64,000 nt of DNA from Humulus lupulus. Its lineage: Eukaryota; Streptophyta; Magnoliopsida; Rosales; Cannabaceae. The notes beneath the pieces are model-generated. The model did not search any database. It was not told the origin of the DNA and worked only from the letters and a program-made list of their open reading frames with translations. The stretch spans positions 131,605,701 through 131,669,700 of the forward strand of contig NC_084795.1 in assembly GCF_963169125.1 (NCBI RefSeq), in the 5' to 3' direction. The translations under genes were made by a program, and so were the position numbers. How positions within the stretch are numbered: the first letter of the stretch is position 1; each line of letters begins with the position of its first letter. Below, piece after piece: positions 42,762-53,226 of the stretch.

Positions 42762-42766
42762 ATGAA
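42762..42766. other. Target-site duplication of TAT2, right copy
   Basis: ATGAA, identical to 16649-16653. Confidence 0.9.
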
Positions 42767-43671
42767 TATTTTGGATTCCTGATTGTGAGCTAAGCTTTGT
42801 GCTAATCAATTTTGATCAGTTTTGTTTAGGATTGGCTAAGTATGCTTGAACAGGATCACACTTGGGTTGTTTTGTTGCTACTGCTAGAATCTATGTAAAA
42901 AAAACAAGTATATACACATAGAGCAGGTTGTTTGCTATGCATATTAGCATTTTTTTTGTTTGTGCATGATCGGTATGATCTACATTCAGCAATCGTGTGG
43001 AACATGGGACATGAAGGCGAGGTCAAGTTGAGGGGTCGGTACCCACTCGCCTGGCATGGACCGTAAGCTTGGTGCTGGGAGGCGCACCTCGCTTGGTTGG
43101 GTCATTTGGGAAGGATGCTTGGATGGGTCGTGTAAATGATTTATGTGTTTGAAATGAGCATATTTGTAAATTTTGAAACATGTTTATGATTTGTATGATT
43201 ATAATGAATGCATTTATTATATGTGAAGCATGTTGTTTATTGCTTATGGTTAATTGGACATTTATTATGCCATGTGCGGTTTTCTTGCTGGGTCTTGGCT
43301 CGCAGGTGCTCTATGGTGCAATTAAGGGCAAGGGAAAGGTCGACCAGCCATGAGTTTTTGAACTTTAGAATGGAGCGTAAATATTCGGCCTACTTAACTG
43401 CCACAGTCGAGATATTTTGTGGGACTCATAGTATAAAAGTCCAATTTTGTCGCATAGGTCGACTATTTTGTACACTTGAATGTAGTTATATTTTTATAAA
43501 AACTTTTTGGGATCCATTGTCATTGTTTAAAGTTTTATTTAAAATTTATACATTTTGGCCAATACTTTTAGTACCTAACCTTCATTTTGCTTTAATTACA
43601 CTTTTGAGTCTAAATGACTCACTTAATGAGTTAAGCGTTATTTTAAACACACAATGTAACGGTCTTGGATT
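42767..43671 (+). repeat. TK3: chromovirus LTR, right part
   Basis: The LTR resumes after TAT2 with family landmarks CTTGCTGGGTCTTGGCTCGC (43283) and CACACAATGTAACGGTCTTGG (43651). The last ~20 bases, expected to end GTTACA, are lost. No primer site or gag follows. Confidence 0.75.
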
Positions 43672-44180
43672 AGTATCGCCACCACTTTGGGATAGGACAA
43701 GAAAATCATAATTGTACATATTGGTCCTAAGATTAATGAATCACATTGGTTCAATAGTGTTGTGGTCAGTTTTGAGTCTGAGGATATCATATGAACAATT
43801 CATCCATATGTTGACCTACAGGCCACTGTAAGAGAATACATGGTGGATCCTTCTAGTTATTCAAATAGATTAGCGATGAGCTTGGAAAGAGCCAATCACC
43901 CCTCCTAACTAAGGTTCATGGAGCAGTTATCACATGGTCGTTGGTGTCACTCTTCCTTCGGACTTATACTTTAGAAGTGTATATGACAACTTTCACACAA
44001 TCCCACTCCAACTAGTCCCAACAGTTATAAAATATTTTCTTACATGTGGATCATCTAGAAGCACTTTGATTGGGATGACCCCAATTGCGAAAGTATTATA
44101 CTTTTACTACCTAAAAGAGTGCCATGATAGAATTAAAACTAGAATATTCCCTAAGTATCTAGATTATAAATTTCGGTCTT
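43672..44180 (+). pseudogene. TAT4 opposite-strand gene, N-terminal domain remnant
   Basis: The plus-strand frame 43934-44182 contains TPIAKVLYFYYLKECHDR, which lines up with TPADILYFFCLKGSPDQ of the TAT2 antisense gene. In another phase just before it, PNSYKIFSYM lines up with LNSYRLLAGL. The plus strand here is opposite to TAT4 pol, as expected. Frameshifts prevent a continuous protein. Confidence 0.5.
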
Positions 44181-45960
44181 AAGGGTAAATTAGGGTTTTG
44201 GAAGATTTGTTTAATTAAGAAGAGATGATCAAAAGAATCAAGCGAATTTTCCTTTTACGACTACACTGAATTTCAGCCATTAAATGCCAATTGGAGAAGA
44301 TGCGACAAACTTGATGATTAAGAAATGAGGAGATTTGACAAGAGAATAAAAGAAATATGTTCTTTTATTTTATATATATTTAATTTCGAATATATGTAGA
44401 TATGTTAAAGATTTAATTAATGCCTAATTTGATAGAAAATGAAACTAAGAGCTCAAGTGAAGGGGTTATATCATAGCAAATAAGAAAATGAATCACTATC
44501 TTTCATTTTATAGAGATTTCAACAATAATTGTAGAATTAAGCTTGATTGATTCCTGATTTGATTTGCATTAATGTGAAAGCAAGAAAATGGGTAACCAGG
44601 TGAGATCTTAGCCTATAAATAGGAGAGTGGTATGAATTATTTGAGACACTCTCATTTTCTCGCTTCCTCAAATGCCACTCTCTCTCTTTCACTTTAGTTC
44701 TCATGCCTACACCGCTTTTTTTCCCTTTCCTTCCGCACATCACTTTGAATCCAACTTCCACTAAGCACATGTCAGAAGCAATAATTCGAGGAAGCCTATA
44801 GTTTTTGGCCAAAGAACAAAGTGATTAGTAAATTTGTTTTAAGGTCTAGAACTATTTTGTAAGGATATTAGGGTTATACAATGATTTGGGATTTATGATA
44901 TTAAGTTTGCATGTGACATTCATAAGTATTTTAAGTAAGTTATATTGCATAGAATGTTTCTATTAAGATTTATCATAATTTTGAATTTAAAAGTTTAGAG
45001 TTCTAAGGTTTCTAAAATCTCCTTATGAGTGTTGGGATTGCTTTCTTTTTTCTAATTGTAAATTTTAATAACTATATTATATTGTTACAGGAATCTAGTG
45101 AAAAATCTCTCTCATGTTATATATCTCAAGGACCTGTGGTAAAGAAGTTTCCAACTGCACTCAAAAGTAACTTAAGATAGGTGGAAAATAATTGCTATGA
45201 TGTTGATATACATGCTTTTGGATTTGTATGCTAGTTGTGGATATCAGGGTAGTGTTTACTCTACATCTAAGAATGTTAGTATACTATGAGAATGTATGTT
45301 GTAATTATGCAATATATATGTTTGTGATTGTATATATGATATTAATACATAGGTACTGTTATGAGGGAAAGGTAAGTATAGACATGCAGTAATGCCATAA
45401 GTGTTTTGGGTGGTCAAAGTAGCAATAAGAAGGGTAGTATTTCCTCAAAAGTTTTAAGTTTCTCCCTATAACATGTGTTTTAATTGTTTGATGTTTGATG
45501 AATTATTTCAAGTTCAGTAATTGATGCTATGATTGTATGAATGTTAGTTAAGGATTATGTGAACTTTTCCTTCCTTACTGGGCACTAGCTCATTAAAGTT
45601 ACTCTATGCTGTAGGTAATAAGTGATATATTTTTTGTTGAGACAGTGAGTGAAGTCTGATCCCGAGGATATGTGTACCATAGGTACCATTCAACATTACG
45701 ACAATCAAAAGGGGAAAGGAACACTCAAGTATCTAAAGCTTTTAAGTTACTAAGTTTTTCTGTGTATTAAGACAAATGGATCTTTTATTGCATTTAAATA
45801 CCTTGTTTTTATTTTAAATAATGGATATGTCCAAAAAAATGCATGTGTTTAAATGAATTTCAATGAACTTATTTTACTTTTAAAGTTTATATACTTAGGT
45901 ATTATTCAAAATTGTTTAAACACTACTAGATTCTCGAAATTCAGTTTTTGGGGCACTACA
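44181..45960 (+). repeat. Gypsy-type LTR inserted in TAT4
   Basis: Non-coding, with a TATA box (TATAAATAGG) at 44614 and the landmark TTACTGGGCACTAGCTCATT near 45577 that recalls Tekay-like LTRs. It ends GGGGCACTACA at 45960 with no primer site following, so it is probably a solo LTR. The left edge is approximate; no target duplication was found. Confidence 0.5.
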
Positions 45961-47960
45961 ACCCAGGTCCCTACGAAAGGTCTACTAAGTCCAATGAGAT
46001 TACTTGTCATCATCTCATGTTGGATGAACTAAAAACCATCAATATCACTGACTTCTTGAATGTTGAAAACCTCCAAGATTGTGGCTTGTTTGAGGAGGAC
46101 CATACTTTACGGAATAAGGAAAAAAAAGGAAGAGTTAGATTTGGCTACTGCTTTGGTGGTTAATTCTACGAACACCGAGGAGAATGATGAGTTGGATTTA
46201 AATAAATTCAGGCTCAACTCGAACTTAGTACTAGATTTAAGCTATGAAGAGGTCATCCCAAAGACATAGTTGGAGAGGGTGTCATCCCAAGCACACATGA
46301 GGAATGCAATACTTCATTTCATCCTTATTTGAACTCAACCTTACCCCAATATAGTTTACAACATTATTGTTATTATCTAAAGAATAGGATGTATTGTTTT
46401 CACATAGTAGTTGACTCAATCATTTATAAGTATGAATATCGTTGGGGTGTAGGGAAGATCACACTCGATGAGCTGCCTTGGACAATAAGCTCATATTCGA
46501 GCAGTATGGTAACAACAAACACATCTAGTTCCTTACCGAGGAAGCTCATCCTGAGTGGAAGAACTTACAAAATTCTTGCTTGTGTTCCCATCCTTACATA
46601 AGTATGTTTTTATGAGCTAGTGAGGATCCCATGGACCTCGAGCATGCGATTATTGCTTGATTATTGACTACCTACTCTCTCCCTGCAATCTTGGATTTTA
46701 ATAAGGGTCAATTATATTGGATGAGAGTAGATAGATTGTAAATCTACCATTTGACAAGTATGGGACCTACCTAGGCTTACAACTCTTAAATATGGTTGTA
46801 GGTGAGGAATGTTCATGTCCTCCTATAAGAGTAGAGATTATAGGGCTTAACTCAAGGAGTTTTGAGGGTACTTGACTAAAACTTCAACTTAACTTTTAGT
46901 TTCATCATGGTTGAAAACAACAATTTTGTTCTTTTACCAAGACGAGCAAGACATAGGGAGAGCAATTTTGTTTAACGAGGAGAAGGAACAGGAGGGGTTT
47001 GAGGTCAATAGATGAGCCTTGTAGAAGAGAAAGATGCTTTAGCAAAAACTTCTAAGAAGAATAAGATCATTGCATGAATGTCCCATAAGACGTGCCGAAA
47101 TCCTCTATGGTGACTGAGATTCCCCCTTTCGGTTTTAAGTAAAGTTGTGGGGACAATGAGCAAGGTGGTCAAACACACTTCACCCCTACTATCTAGCTTC
47201 CCATCTCTATTACACCTCCTGGTCCAACCATGTTTACACTCCCTAGAGCCCAATATTATGTCTTCATTCTACTTCGACTTAAATGAGGAAGCTCATTTCC
47301 TACACTACCTACACCTTCCTATGCTTATTTGTATCTCTTGATTTATTACATGTGTTCTTTATCATTGCTAACACTTTTGTGTATGCAAGCTACAACTTCT
47401 ACAACCAACTTTATTGCTTACGTCTAGTGTGCACGACCAAAGCTCAAACATATATGCTTTGAGCTTGAGCAATCACGATCAGAGCTCGACCAATTCAAGA
47501 CTGAGTGCAATGAGGCTACACTTGAGGCTTTGGGGGCAATGTGAAACAATTATGAGGGGTTTGAGCAGGCCAATTAAGGGTTGAGTAGACTAAAAAATAG
47601 TTTGAGCACATGAAAACTAAGCTTGAAAAAAAGTTAGAAGCTCATACAGAGAATGTATTTTATAGTTAAACCACATCCTTGAGTAAGAACATTTTGAAGT
47701 AACTCTAACAAGGAATGAAGAGACCTCGATCACTTGTAAGCATTTGAAGAAGTCACATTCAGGCACTCTAAAAGCATCAATTTGAAATGGAGAAAAAGAA
47801 GTGAAACTGGTTGAACTAAAGAGATCGTTCTCACATGTGCAACCACTTTTATGAAAGCTTTGAAAGAGAAATTCACCAAATTTCAAAATTCATAAGTATA
47901 TAGACAGTTTCTATAAAAAGTAACCTTATATACAATCTGAATTCGACCTTTTTTTTTATA
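45961..47960 (+). pseudogene. TAT4 opposite-strand gene, distal remnant with coiled-coil trace
   Basis: This plus-strand region lies between the inserted LTR and the C-terminus of TAT4 integrase. The clearest part is near 47455-47560: FELEQSRSELDQFKTECNEA then TLEALGAM, a heptad-type coiled coil like those in the TAT2 and TAT3 antisense genes. The rest is too decayed to align. The conserved Trp/Asn-Phe motif is not visible. The assignment rests mainly on position and coiled coil. Confidence 0.4.
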
Positions 47961-47984
47961 CTATGTGGTGTTTATTTAAAGAAC

Positions 47985-48726
47985 AATTATTGATAATATT
48001 TCTAAAGGTACTCTCCATTCCAAGCCTAAGGAACTTATTCATTGTTTAACCTAGCCAACTTGTAAGTTCCTGGTCGAATGACCTCTTCAATCTAATATGG
48101 ACCTTTCCATGTAGGCCCTAGTACACGAGCAACTTGATCACGAATATTTAGGAAAACACATCACCAAATGAGATCTCCCACTTTGAATTTATTATCTTTA
48201 AATTTGTAATCAAAGTAATGAGTAACCTTTTATTGGTACAAGGTTATCATCACCTGTGAAGACTCATTTTTACCTCGATATAATCCAATTAATTCGTAAG
48301 GAGCTCATAATTATGCTTCGAATCATAATTGTCTCAATAAGGTGTTTTCACTATCGCTTCAACAAGTAACATTGCCTCACTTCCATTAGCCAAGGAGAAA
48401 AGTATGACTCACTTTGGTTTGAGTAGTGGTTTGATAGGCCCATAAGACTTGTGGAAGCTCGTTTTCCCACAAATCCTTGGCCTAATTGAGTCGTTTCTTC
48501 AAGGTTCTTTTGAAAATTTTATAAACTGCCTCAATCTATTCATTTACTTAGGGTTGAGCTATGGTATAAAAGCTTCTAATTATATTACATGCCTATTATA
48601 GAAATTAATGAATTGAGCACTTTCAAACTGAGTCCTAGTGTTAGAGACAATCTTGTGAGGGATCCTACATCTGCAAATTATGTACTTTCTGAAAATGGAG
48701 AAGGATTCAATTGACTTTTTCATATG
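47985..48726 (-). pseudogene. TAT4 integrase
   Basis: Minus strand: IPHKIVSNTRTQFES near 48660 is the second catalytic block, with Asp changed to Asn. IEAVYKIFKRTLKKRLN and ENELPQVLWAYQTT (48540-48420) include the Glu block. The C-terminus RDQVARVLGPTWKGPY and RPGTYKLARLNNE lies at 48160-48020. Several stops. The N-terminal HHCC part is missing beyond a C-run at 48727-48746. Confidence 0.85.
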
Positions 48727-48749
48727 CCCCCCCCCCCCCCCCCCCCACC

Positions 48750-49300
48750 CCTACACCCATCATTTTGGACCTCACAAGTATGTTGTTCAAGTTTACATCC
48801 ATGTTCCAACCAATTTTCTCATAAAAATTTTGTTTATCAAGTACTTGTAGGTAGCCCTAACATTCTCCATAACTGAAAGGAATTATATTGTAAAAAAAAA
48901 TCCCATGTTGGTCGTGAAGTTCGTATGTTGTTGGTTAGGGATGAGCATTCCAAATTGGTTAGGGACATCCACTCCTGCTTGTGACTTGAGGTAGCATCAA
49001 CAAGCTGATCGATCATCGACAGAGGGAAGCAATCCTTGGGCTTCCTCACAAGCACTAGATTGGTGACCTAAATTGGATAAAATGCACACTAGATGAATCC
49101 ATTCTTCTACTCTTTCTCAAATTCCTTTTTCAAAGTTATATAATGCTCATCTTCTAATGATCGCCTCTTCTGTTTAACTATAGCTATCTTTATATCTATA
49201 TTAAAGGCACGAATGAAGATATTTGGGATGATCCCAACCATATCAAAATGTGACCAAGAAAAAATGTCCTACTTTTTCTTCAAGAATCATATCAGCTTAG
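48750..49300 (-). pseudogene. TAT4 reverse transcriptase fragment
   Basis: Minus strand: a block like MVGIIPNIFIRAFNID (about 49245-49195), then KQKRR-like and TNLVLVRKPKDCFPLSMIDQ (49070-49010) and LVDATSSH. The stretch NGKWR...LNKACP is deleted between VRKP and KDCFP, and the active-site region is absent. Confidence 0.75.
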
Positions 49301-49479
49301 CCTTAATTTTTCTTTCAAAGTTTTTCATGATCTTCCTTACTCATGAATAGTCATTTTCGTTCAGCACAACATCCTCTAGCTCTTCCACAATCCCTAACTT
49401 TACTCATTCATCCTCAAAATGGGAGTCAAATTCTTCTTCTTTTTTCTCATCGACTTTGAGAAAATATCATCAGGTAGTT
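49301..49479 (-). other. TAT4 protease-RT linker
   Basis: Decayed Glu/Lys-rich linker on the minus strand. Nothing else recognised. Confidence 0.4.
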
Positions 49480-49930
49480 TATGAATACCTACCATCACTT
49501 GAAGACGTAGCTTATAAGCTTTGTTTAGGAAGATGTTATAACACTCCCAAACAATTAATTGACCACCTATGTGGGGAATGTCATTGTCAAATTCTTTATA
49601 GTGGTGACCGCCTCCAAATTGATCAATGTTAATCTGGCCAATATAACATTATAGGCCGAGGTGTAGTCCACCATAACAAAGGCTGTCATTTTGGTTGTAT
49701 ATTGTGGGGCCTCTCCAATTATCAAAACCAATTTCAATGATCTCTTAGGCATGATCTTCACTTGTGAAACAATATTACCCATATTATCAAGTGCAAATTG
49801 ATAAAAATTGTTCATCGAGCTCCCATTATCGACTAGTACCTTGTGAACCTTCATATTCGCAAGTTACACCATAATGACCAATGGGTCTTTATGAGGAAAG
49901 TTCAGTGACAGACATCTTCTTTAGTCAAAG
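49480..49930 (-). pseudogene. TAT4 protease
   Basis: Minus strand frame 49854-49567: VHKVLVDNGSSMNNFYQFAL (DNG active site), LVLIIGEAPQYTTKMTAFVM and SAYNVILARLTLINLEAV, where GRP of the distal motif is ARL. The layout equals that of TAT2 and TAT3 proteases. Confidence 0.8.
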
Positions 49931-50149
49931 TTATTTCTTGATACTCGATTCATGGAGATTTAGTTGGAAATTTAATGAGTGATAGGGTTGCACCTCCAAG
50001 GTTCCTCAATTCTTGAGCCTACCTCTTTCAAGTTGCATTTTTCCTATAAAATATATGGGTTCCACCCGCTATAATTCTTATCACTCCTTCAATTTTTGAG
50101 GCCACATGATCATGCACAAAAGATTGTGGTTGTTTCTGCTGGTATATTA

Positions 50150-50397
50150 GACCTTGTAGAAAATTTATGGCAGCTCGAGTGTAATTACTAAGGATCCCAT
50201 CATGATCAAATTTTCAATACCATCATTCAAAAAGTTACAATTGTTTGTATTGTGATCAACATTATAATAAAAATGATAGATTCTCATTGGGCCTTTTTGG
50301 CCATCTCACTTTTGATAAAGGAGGCTGCCAAAACGTATTTGACTTTTGTTGGTCACAAAAATGGTCTCATGTGATTCAACAAGGATGATGTAGACTT
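50150..50397 (-). pseudogene. TAT4 gag C-terminus
   Basis: Minus strand: SHETIFVTNKSQIRF matches AREHIFVTNENQVPF of TAT3. It is followed by IYHFYYNVDHNTNNCNFLND, a zinc-binding stretch in which the first Cys is not visible. The fragment ends where COP2 begins; the rest of gag should lie right of the window. Confidence 0.7.
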
Positions 50398-51250
50398 TGT
50401 TAGGATTTGTTCAAATACAAATCCTTATATTACACAAGTTAGTGTAAAACCCTTAACAATTTCATATAATGGAGGTTTGAAATTTGATATTGAATTGTAG
50501 GCATTTAAAAGTTGTATTTTTGGGTCTAAAGTGATTCAATGAGGTAATTGAGCATGCCCAAAAAATTTGAGAGAATTTGAAGGTATTTAAGGTCACTTTT
50601 GGAGAAGTTGACTACCTATTCAGATGACACGTTATACGCAACAACTAAGGCAATTATAGGTCACCTGCTAGTGGGCGCATACAATGTCATTTTTAAGCCC
50701 AAAATGATTTTTTTAAATCTCTAATCCTATTGGTTAAACTTAGTGACGGTGTCGTCACTTTAAAATGGGTCTTTTAAAGTTTTGAAGCCTTGATAACACT
50801 TATTAACTCTCTCTCTAGCTCTCAAAGATCATAAGTTTTCTCCAAAATATTCATCAAGTGCTTGTGTTGAGAATTTCAAAGGCTTGTTAAATCCCAATTC
50901 CATTTCCTCTTAGAAAAAGCCTCAAGCATCAATGGTGCGCTAGGAAATAGTGAATTTGGACAAGGATATTCCTCGTGTATAAGACATTTGGTGATCTTCC
51001 TCAAATTTTGGTGTTCATTGATATAGAGCTATTTGGTTTTCGTGTTTTAGTTTCCACTTTGTTATTTTGATTATTTCTATGTTCATTGGTTATGTTTATT
51101 GTATAGAATCTTTCTAAAGTGGTGGTGTAATCTCCCCCTCCCCAACAATAAAATTCTCCATTTCTCCTTGTTTCGTGTTTTCTACATCCCCATGGATGAG
51201 TTTTCATCAATTTTGACTTTGACCATTATGACTTAAGATTTTATTACACT
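50398..51250 (+). repeat. COP2 5' LTR and leader (boundary unclear)
   Basis: Non-coding sequence from TGTTAGG to the gag start. I could not place the 3' LTR boundary because no clear initiator-Met primer site survives. Confidence 0.45.
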
Positions 51251-52604
51251 TGATTGATTTGAATGATGTAATTTTTTGTGTTGGCAAGACAAAATTAAGT
51301 TTCTTCTCACAACTCTCAAGGTGTATTACATTTTGGACAGGGATTTGAAGGTCCTAGATCAACCCAAGGAGAACAACACTCAAGAGGTCATTATACAAAG
51401 CAAGAAATATGAAGAAGGTGAGCTCATTTATTGGTGTCACATCCTCAATGCCCTCTCAAATCATCTCTACGACCTCTGTAGCAACACCAAGGCTGCCAAA
51501 GAGCTATGTGAGGCATTGGAAAACATGTACATATCCGAGGAAGAATGTACAAAGAAATTCCTTATTACTCGATATATGGAATTTAGCTTTGTAGATGATA
51601 AACTGCTCCTTCCCTAAATCCATGCACTTCAAATTATTTTGACTAAGCTCTCCACCCTAAAGTTTTTGTTGTTGGGGCAATTCCTAGTTGGTCCTATAAT
51701 AGCCAAGTTTTCTTCATCTTGGAGTGGCTATAGGAAGAAGGTCTCAAAACAATGAAGAAATCTATTTAGAAGAGATTTTCAAGCACCTAAGGATTAAGGA
51801 GATGTCCTATTATAGGGACAAACATGTGGATGAGTCCAATGATGTGACCTCCAAAGCCAATGCAGTGGTAAAACCTTCTCATAACAAGGACAAAAGGCAT
51901 AATTAGACCTCTAGCAAAAGTGACAAACCCTTGGGCCCTAGAATGATTGAAAGGCAACTCAAGAACTCCAAAGGACCTTCCTTTGTGTATGGCAAGAAGA
52001 CCACTTTGCAAGGGATTGTAGGTTATATAAGAGCCACAACAATAAGGACAAGGTGAATACAATTGACGATGATTTCTTTGCAACCTTGAGTGAAGTGAAT
52101 ACCATCAGCAGAAAAGTGTAAGGGTGGTGGTATGATACTTGTGCCACCATCCATGTTACTTATGATCTCTTTCTTTAAGACATTTGAGAATACAAATTAT
52201 GGGCATGAAATCTAAATATGAAATGAGAAGACACAAGGTTGAAGGCAAGGGATATATTGATATTTTCTTCACATCTGGTAAGAAGCCTCTACTGAATAAT
52301 GCTTTATATGTATCAAATATGATTAAAAACCTAATGAGTGGCGATTTTCTTGGAAAACTGGGCATCAAGGCAATGTTTGAATTTGGAAAGATCATTTTAT
52401 ACAAAGGGAGAATATTTGTGGGGAAGGGTTATGCATGTGATGGGATGTATGAACTTTGAACCTCAATTGATGTTGTGAGCAATAATAATGCTTCTACCTC
52501 TTCTTCTTATAAGCTTGACTCAAATTTTATTACATTATGACATAATAGACTTTCACATATAGGTTTAAGTACTATTAAAAGAACAATTAAATGTGGATTC
52601 GTTC
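51251..52604 (+). pseudogene. COP2 gag, protease and pre-integrase domain
   Basis: Gag (51276-51617) reads WQDKIKFLLTTLKVYYILDR and LNALSNHLYDLCSN, then EALENMYISEEECTKKFL, the copia gag (UBN2-like) pattern. A decayed zinc knuckle (DHFARDC) is near 52000. The protease motif WWYDTCATIHVTYDLSL near 52130 has DTC for DTG. LLNNALYVSNMIKNLMS (52290) and LWHNRLSHIGLSTIKRTIKC (52540) are the copia pre-integrase region. Stops and shifts separate the parts. Confidence 0.85.
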
Positions 52605-53221
52605 TGTAAGGCCCCCAGTTTCTTGAAGCGTTAACTTGAAAATTAACATAATTAAATAATAAAATAAAAATACTCTTTTATTTATAAAATCGTTCAATAA
52701 CACCACTCAAATGTTAAAAAGAATGAAACTCTTAAGCTTCTTCGTTTTCATAAATAAAGTAAAATAAACAACTTAAAATCAATCCATAAAACTAAAACAT
52801 CATTCTAAATTAAATACTTAGTAAATTTCCAACGTAGGCTGGATCCCCTATGGTCATAAAATCCTTGACATGTAAGCCCTTCGCCAAAGCTCTGCAACTT
52901 ATTGCATTGTAACCAACTCATTACCTTTGCCTGTAGCATAGAGTACCAATGAGCCAAAGCCTAGCAAGAAGAACTATGTAGGACACAACCCCATAACCTT
53001 AACTTAGAACTTAAATAGATAACAATAACATTAACAATAATATAACATAAATCATAACTCATCAAAAGAAAATGTAGTCCAGGTGGAGTTGGACAAGTAT
53101 CGTATAACGTAAGCATGAATTTTCATCATATTTTCATAACATAGACATGCATTTTAAACGTAAGCATGCTAAATAGTTATCACATACACATACACAAAAC
53201 ATAACCATAATTCACATAAGC

Positions 53222-53226
53222 TCATT
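53222..53226. other. Target-site duplication of the 53227-55229 solo LTR
   Basis: TCATT here and TCATT at 55230-55234. Confidence 0.9.

Larger units (their letters stand above)
43672..50397 (-). mobile_element. TAT4: decayed Tat-lineage element on the minus strand
   Basis: Read on the minus strand from the right: gag end (50397-50150), protease, RT, integrase (48726-47985), then a region whose plus strand carries remnants of the same opposite-strand gene as TAT2 and TAT3. An LTR interrupts that region at 44181-45960, and COP2 cuts gag at 50398. No LTR of TAT4 itself is identified. It seems the oldest Tat copy here, with many stops and deletions. Confidence 0.75.
50398..52604 (+). mobile_element. 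COP2: Ty1/copia element, 5' part
   Basis: It starts TGTTAGGATTTG inside TAT4 gag, followed by non-coding LTR and leader sequence and then gag, protease and the pre-integrase domain. It is cut at 52604 by the 3' LTR of TK4. Integrase, RT and the 3' LTR are absent from the window. Confidence 0.75.

Noticed and set aside
44537..44812. Minus-strand 91-codon frame with basic residues
   Set aside because: It lies across the TATA box and leader of the LTR at 44181-45960 and has no recognisable motif.
46329..46601. Plus-strand 90-codon frame as an independent gene
   Set aside because: It has no motif of its own and lies in the decayed antisense-gene region of TAT4.
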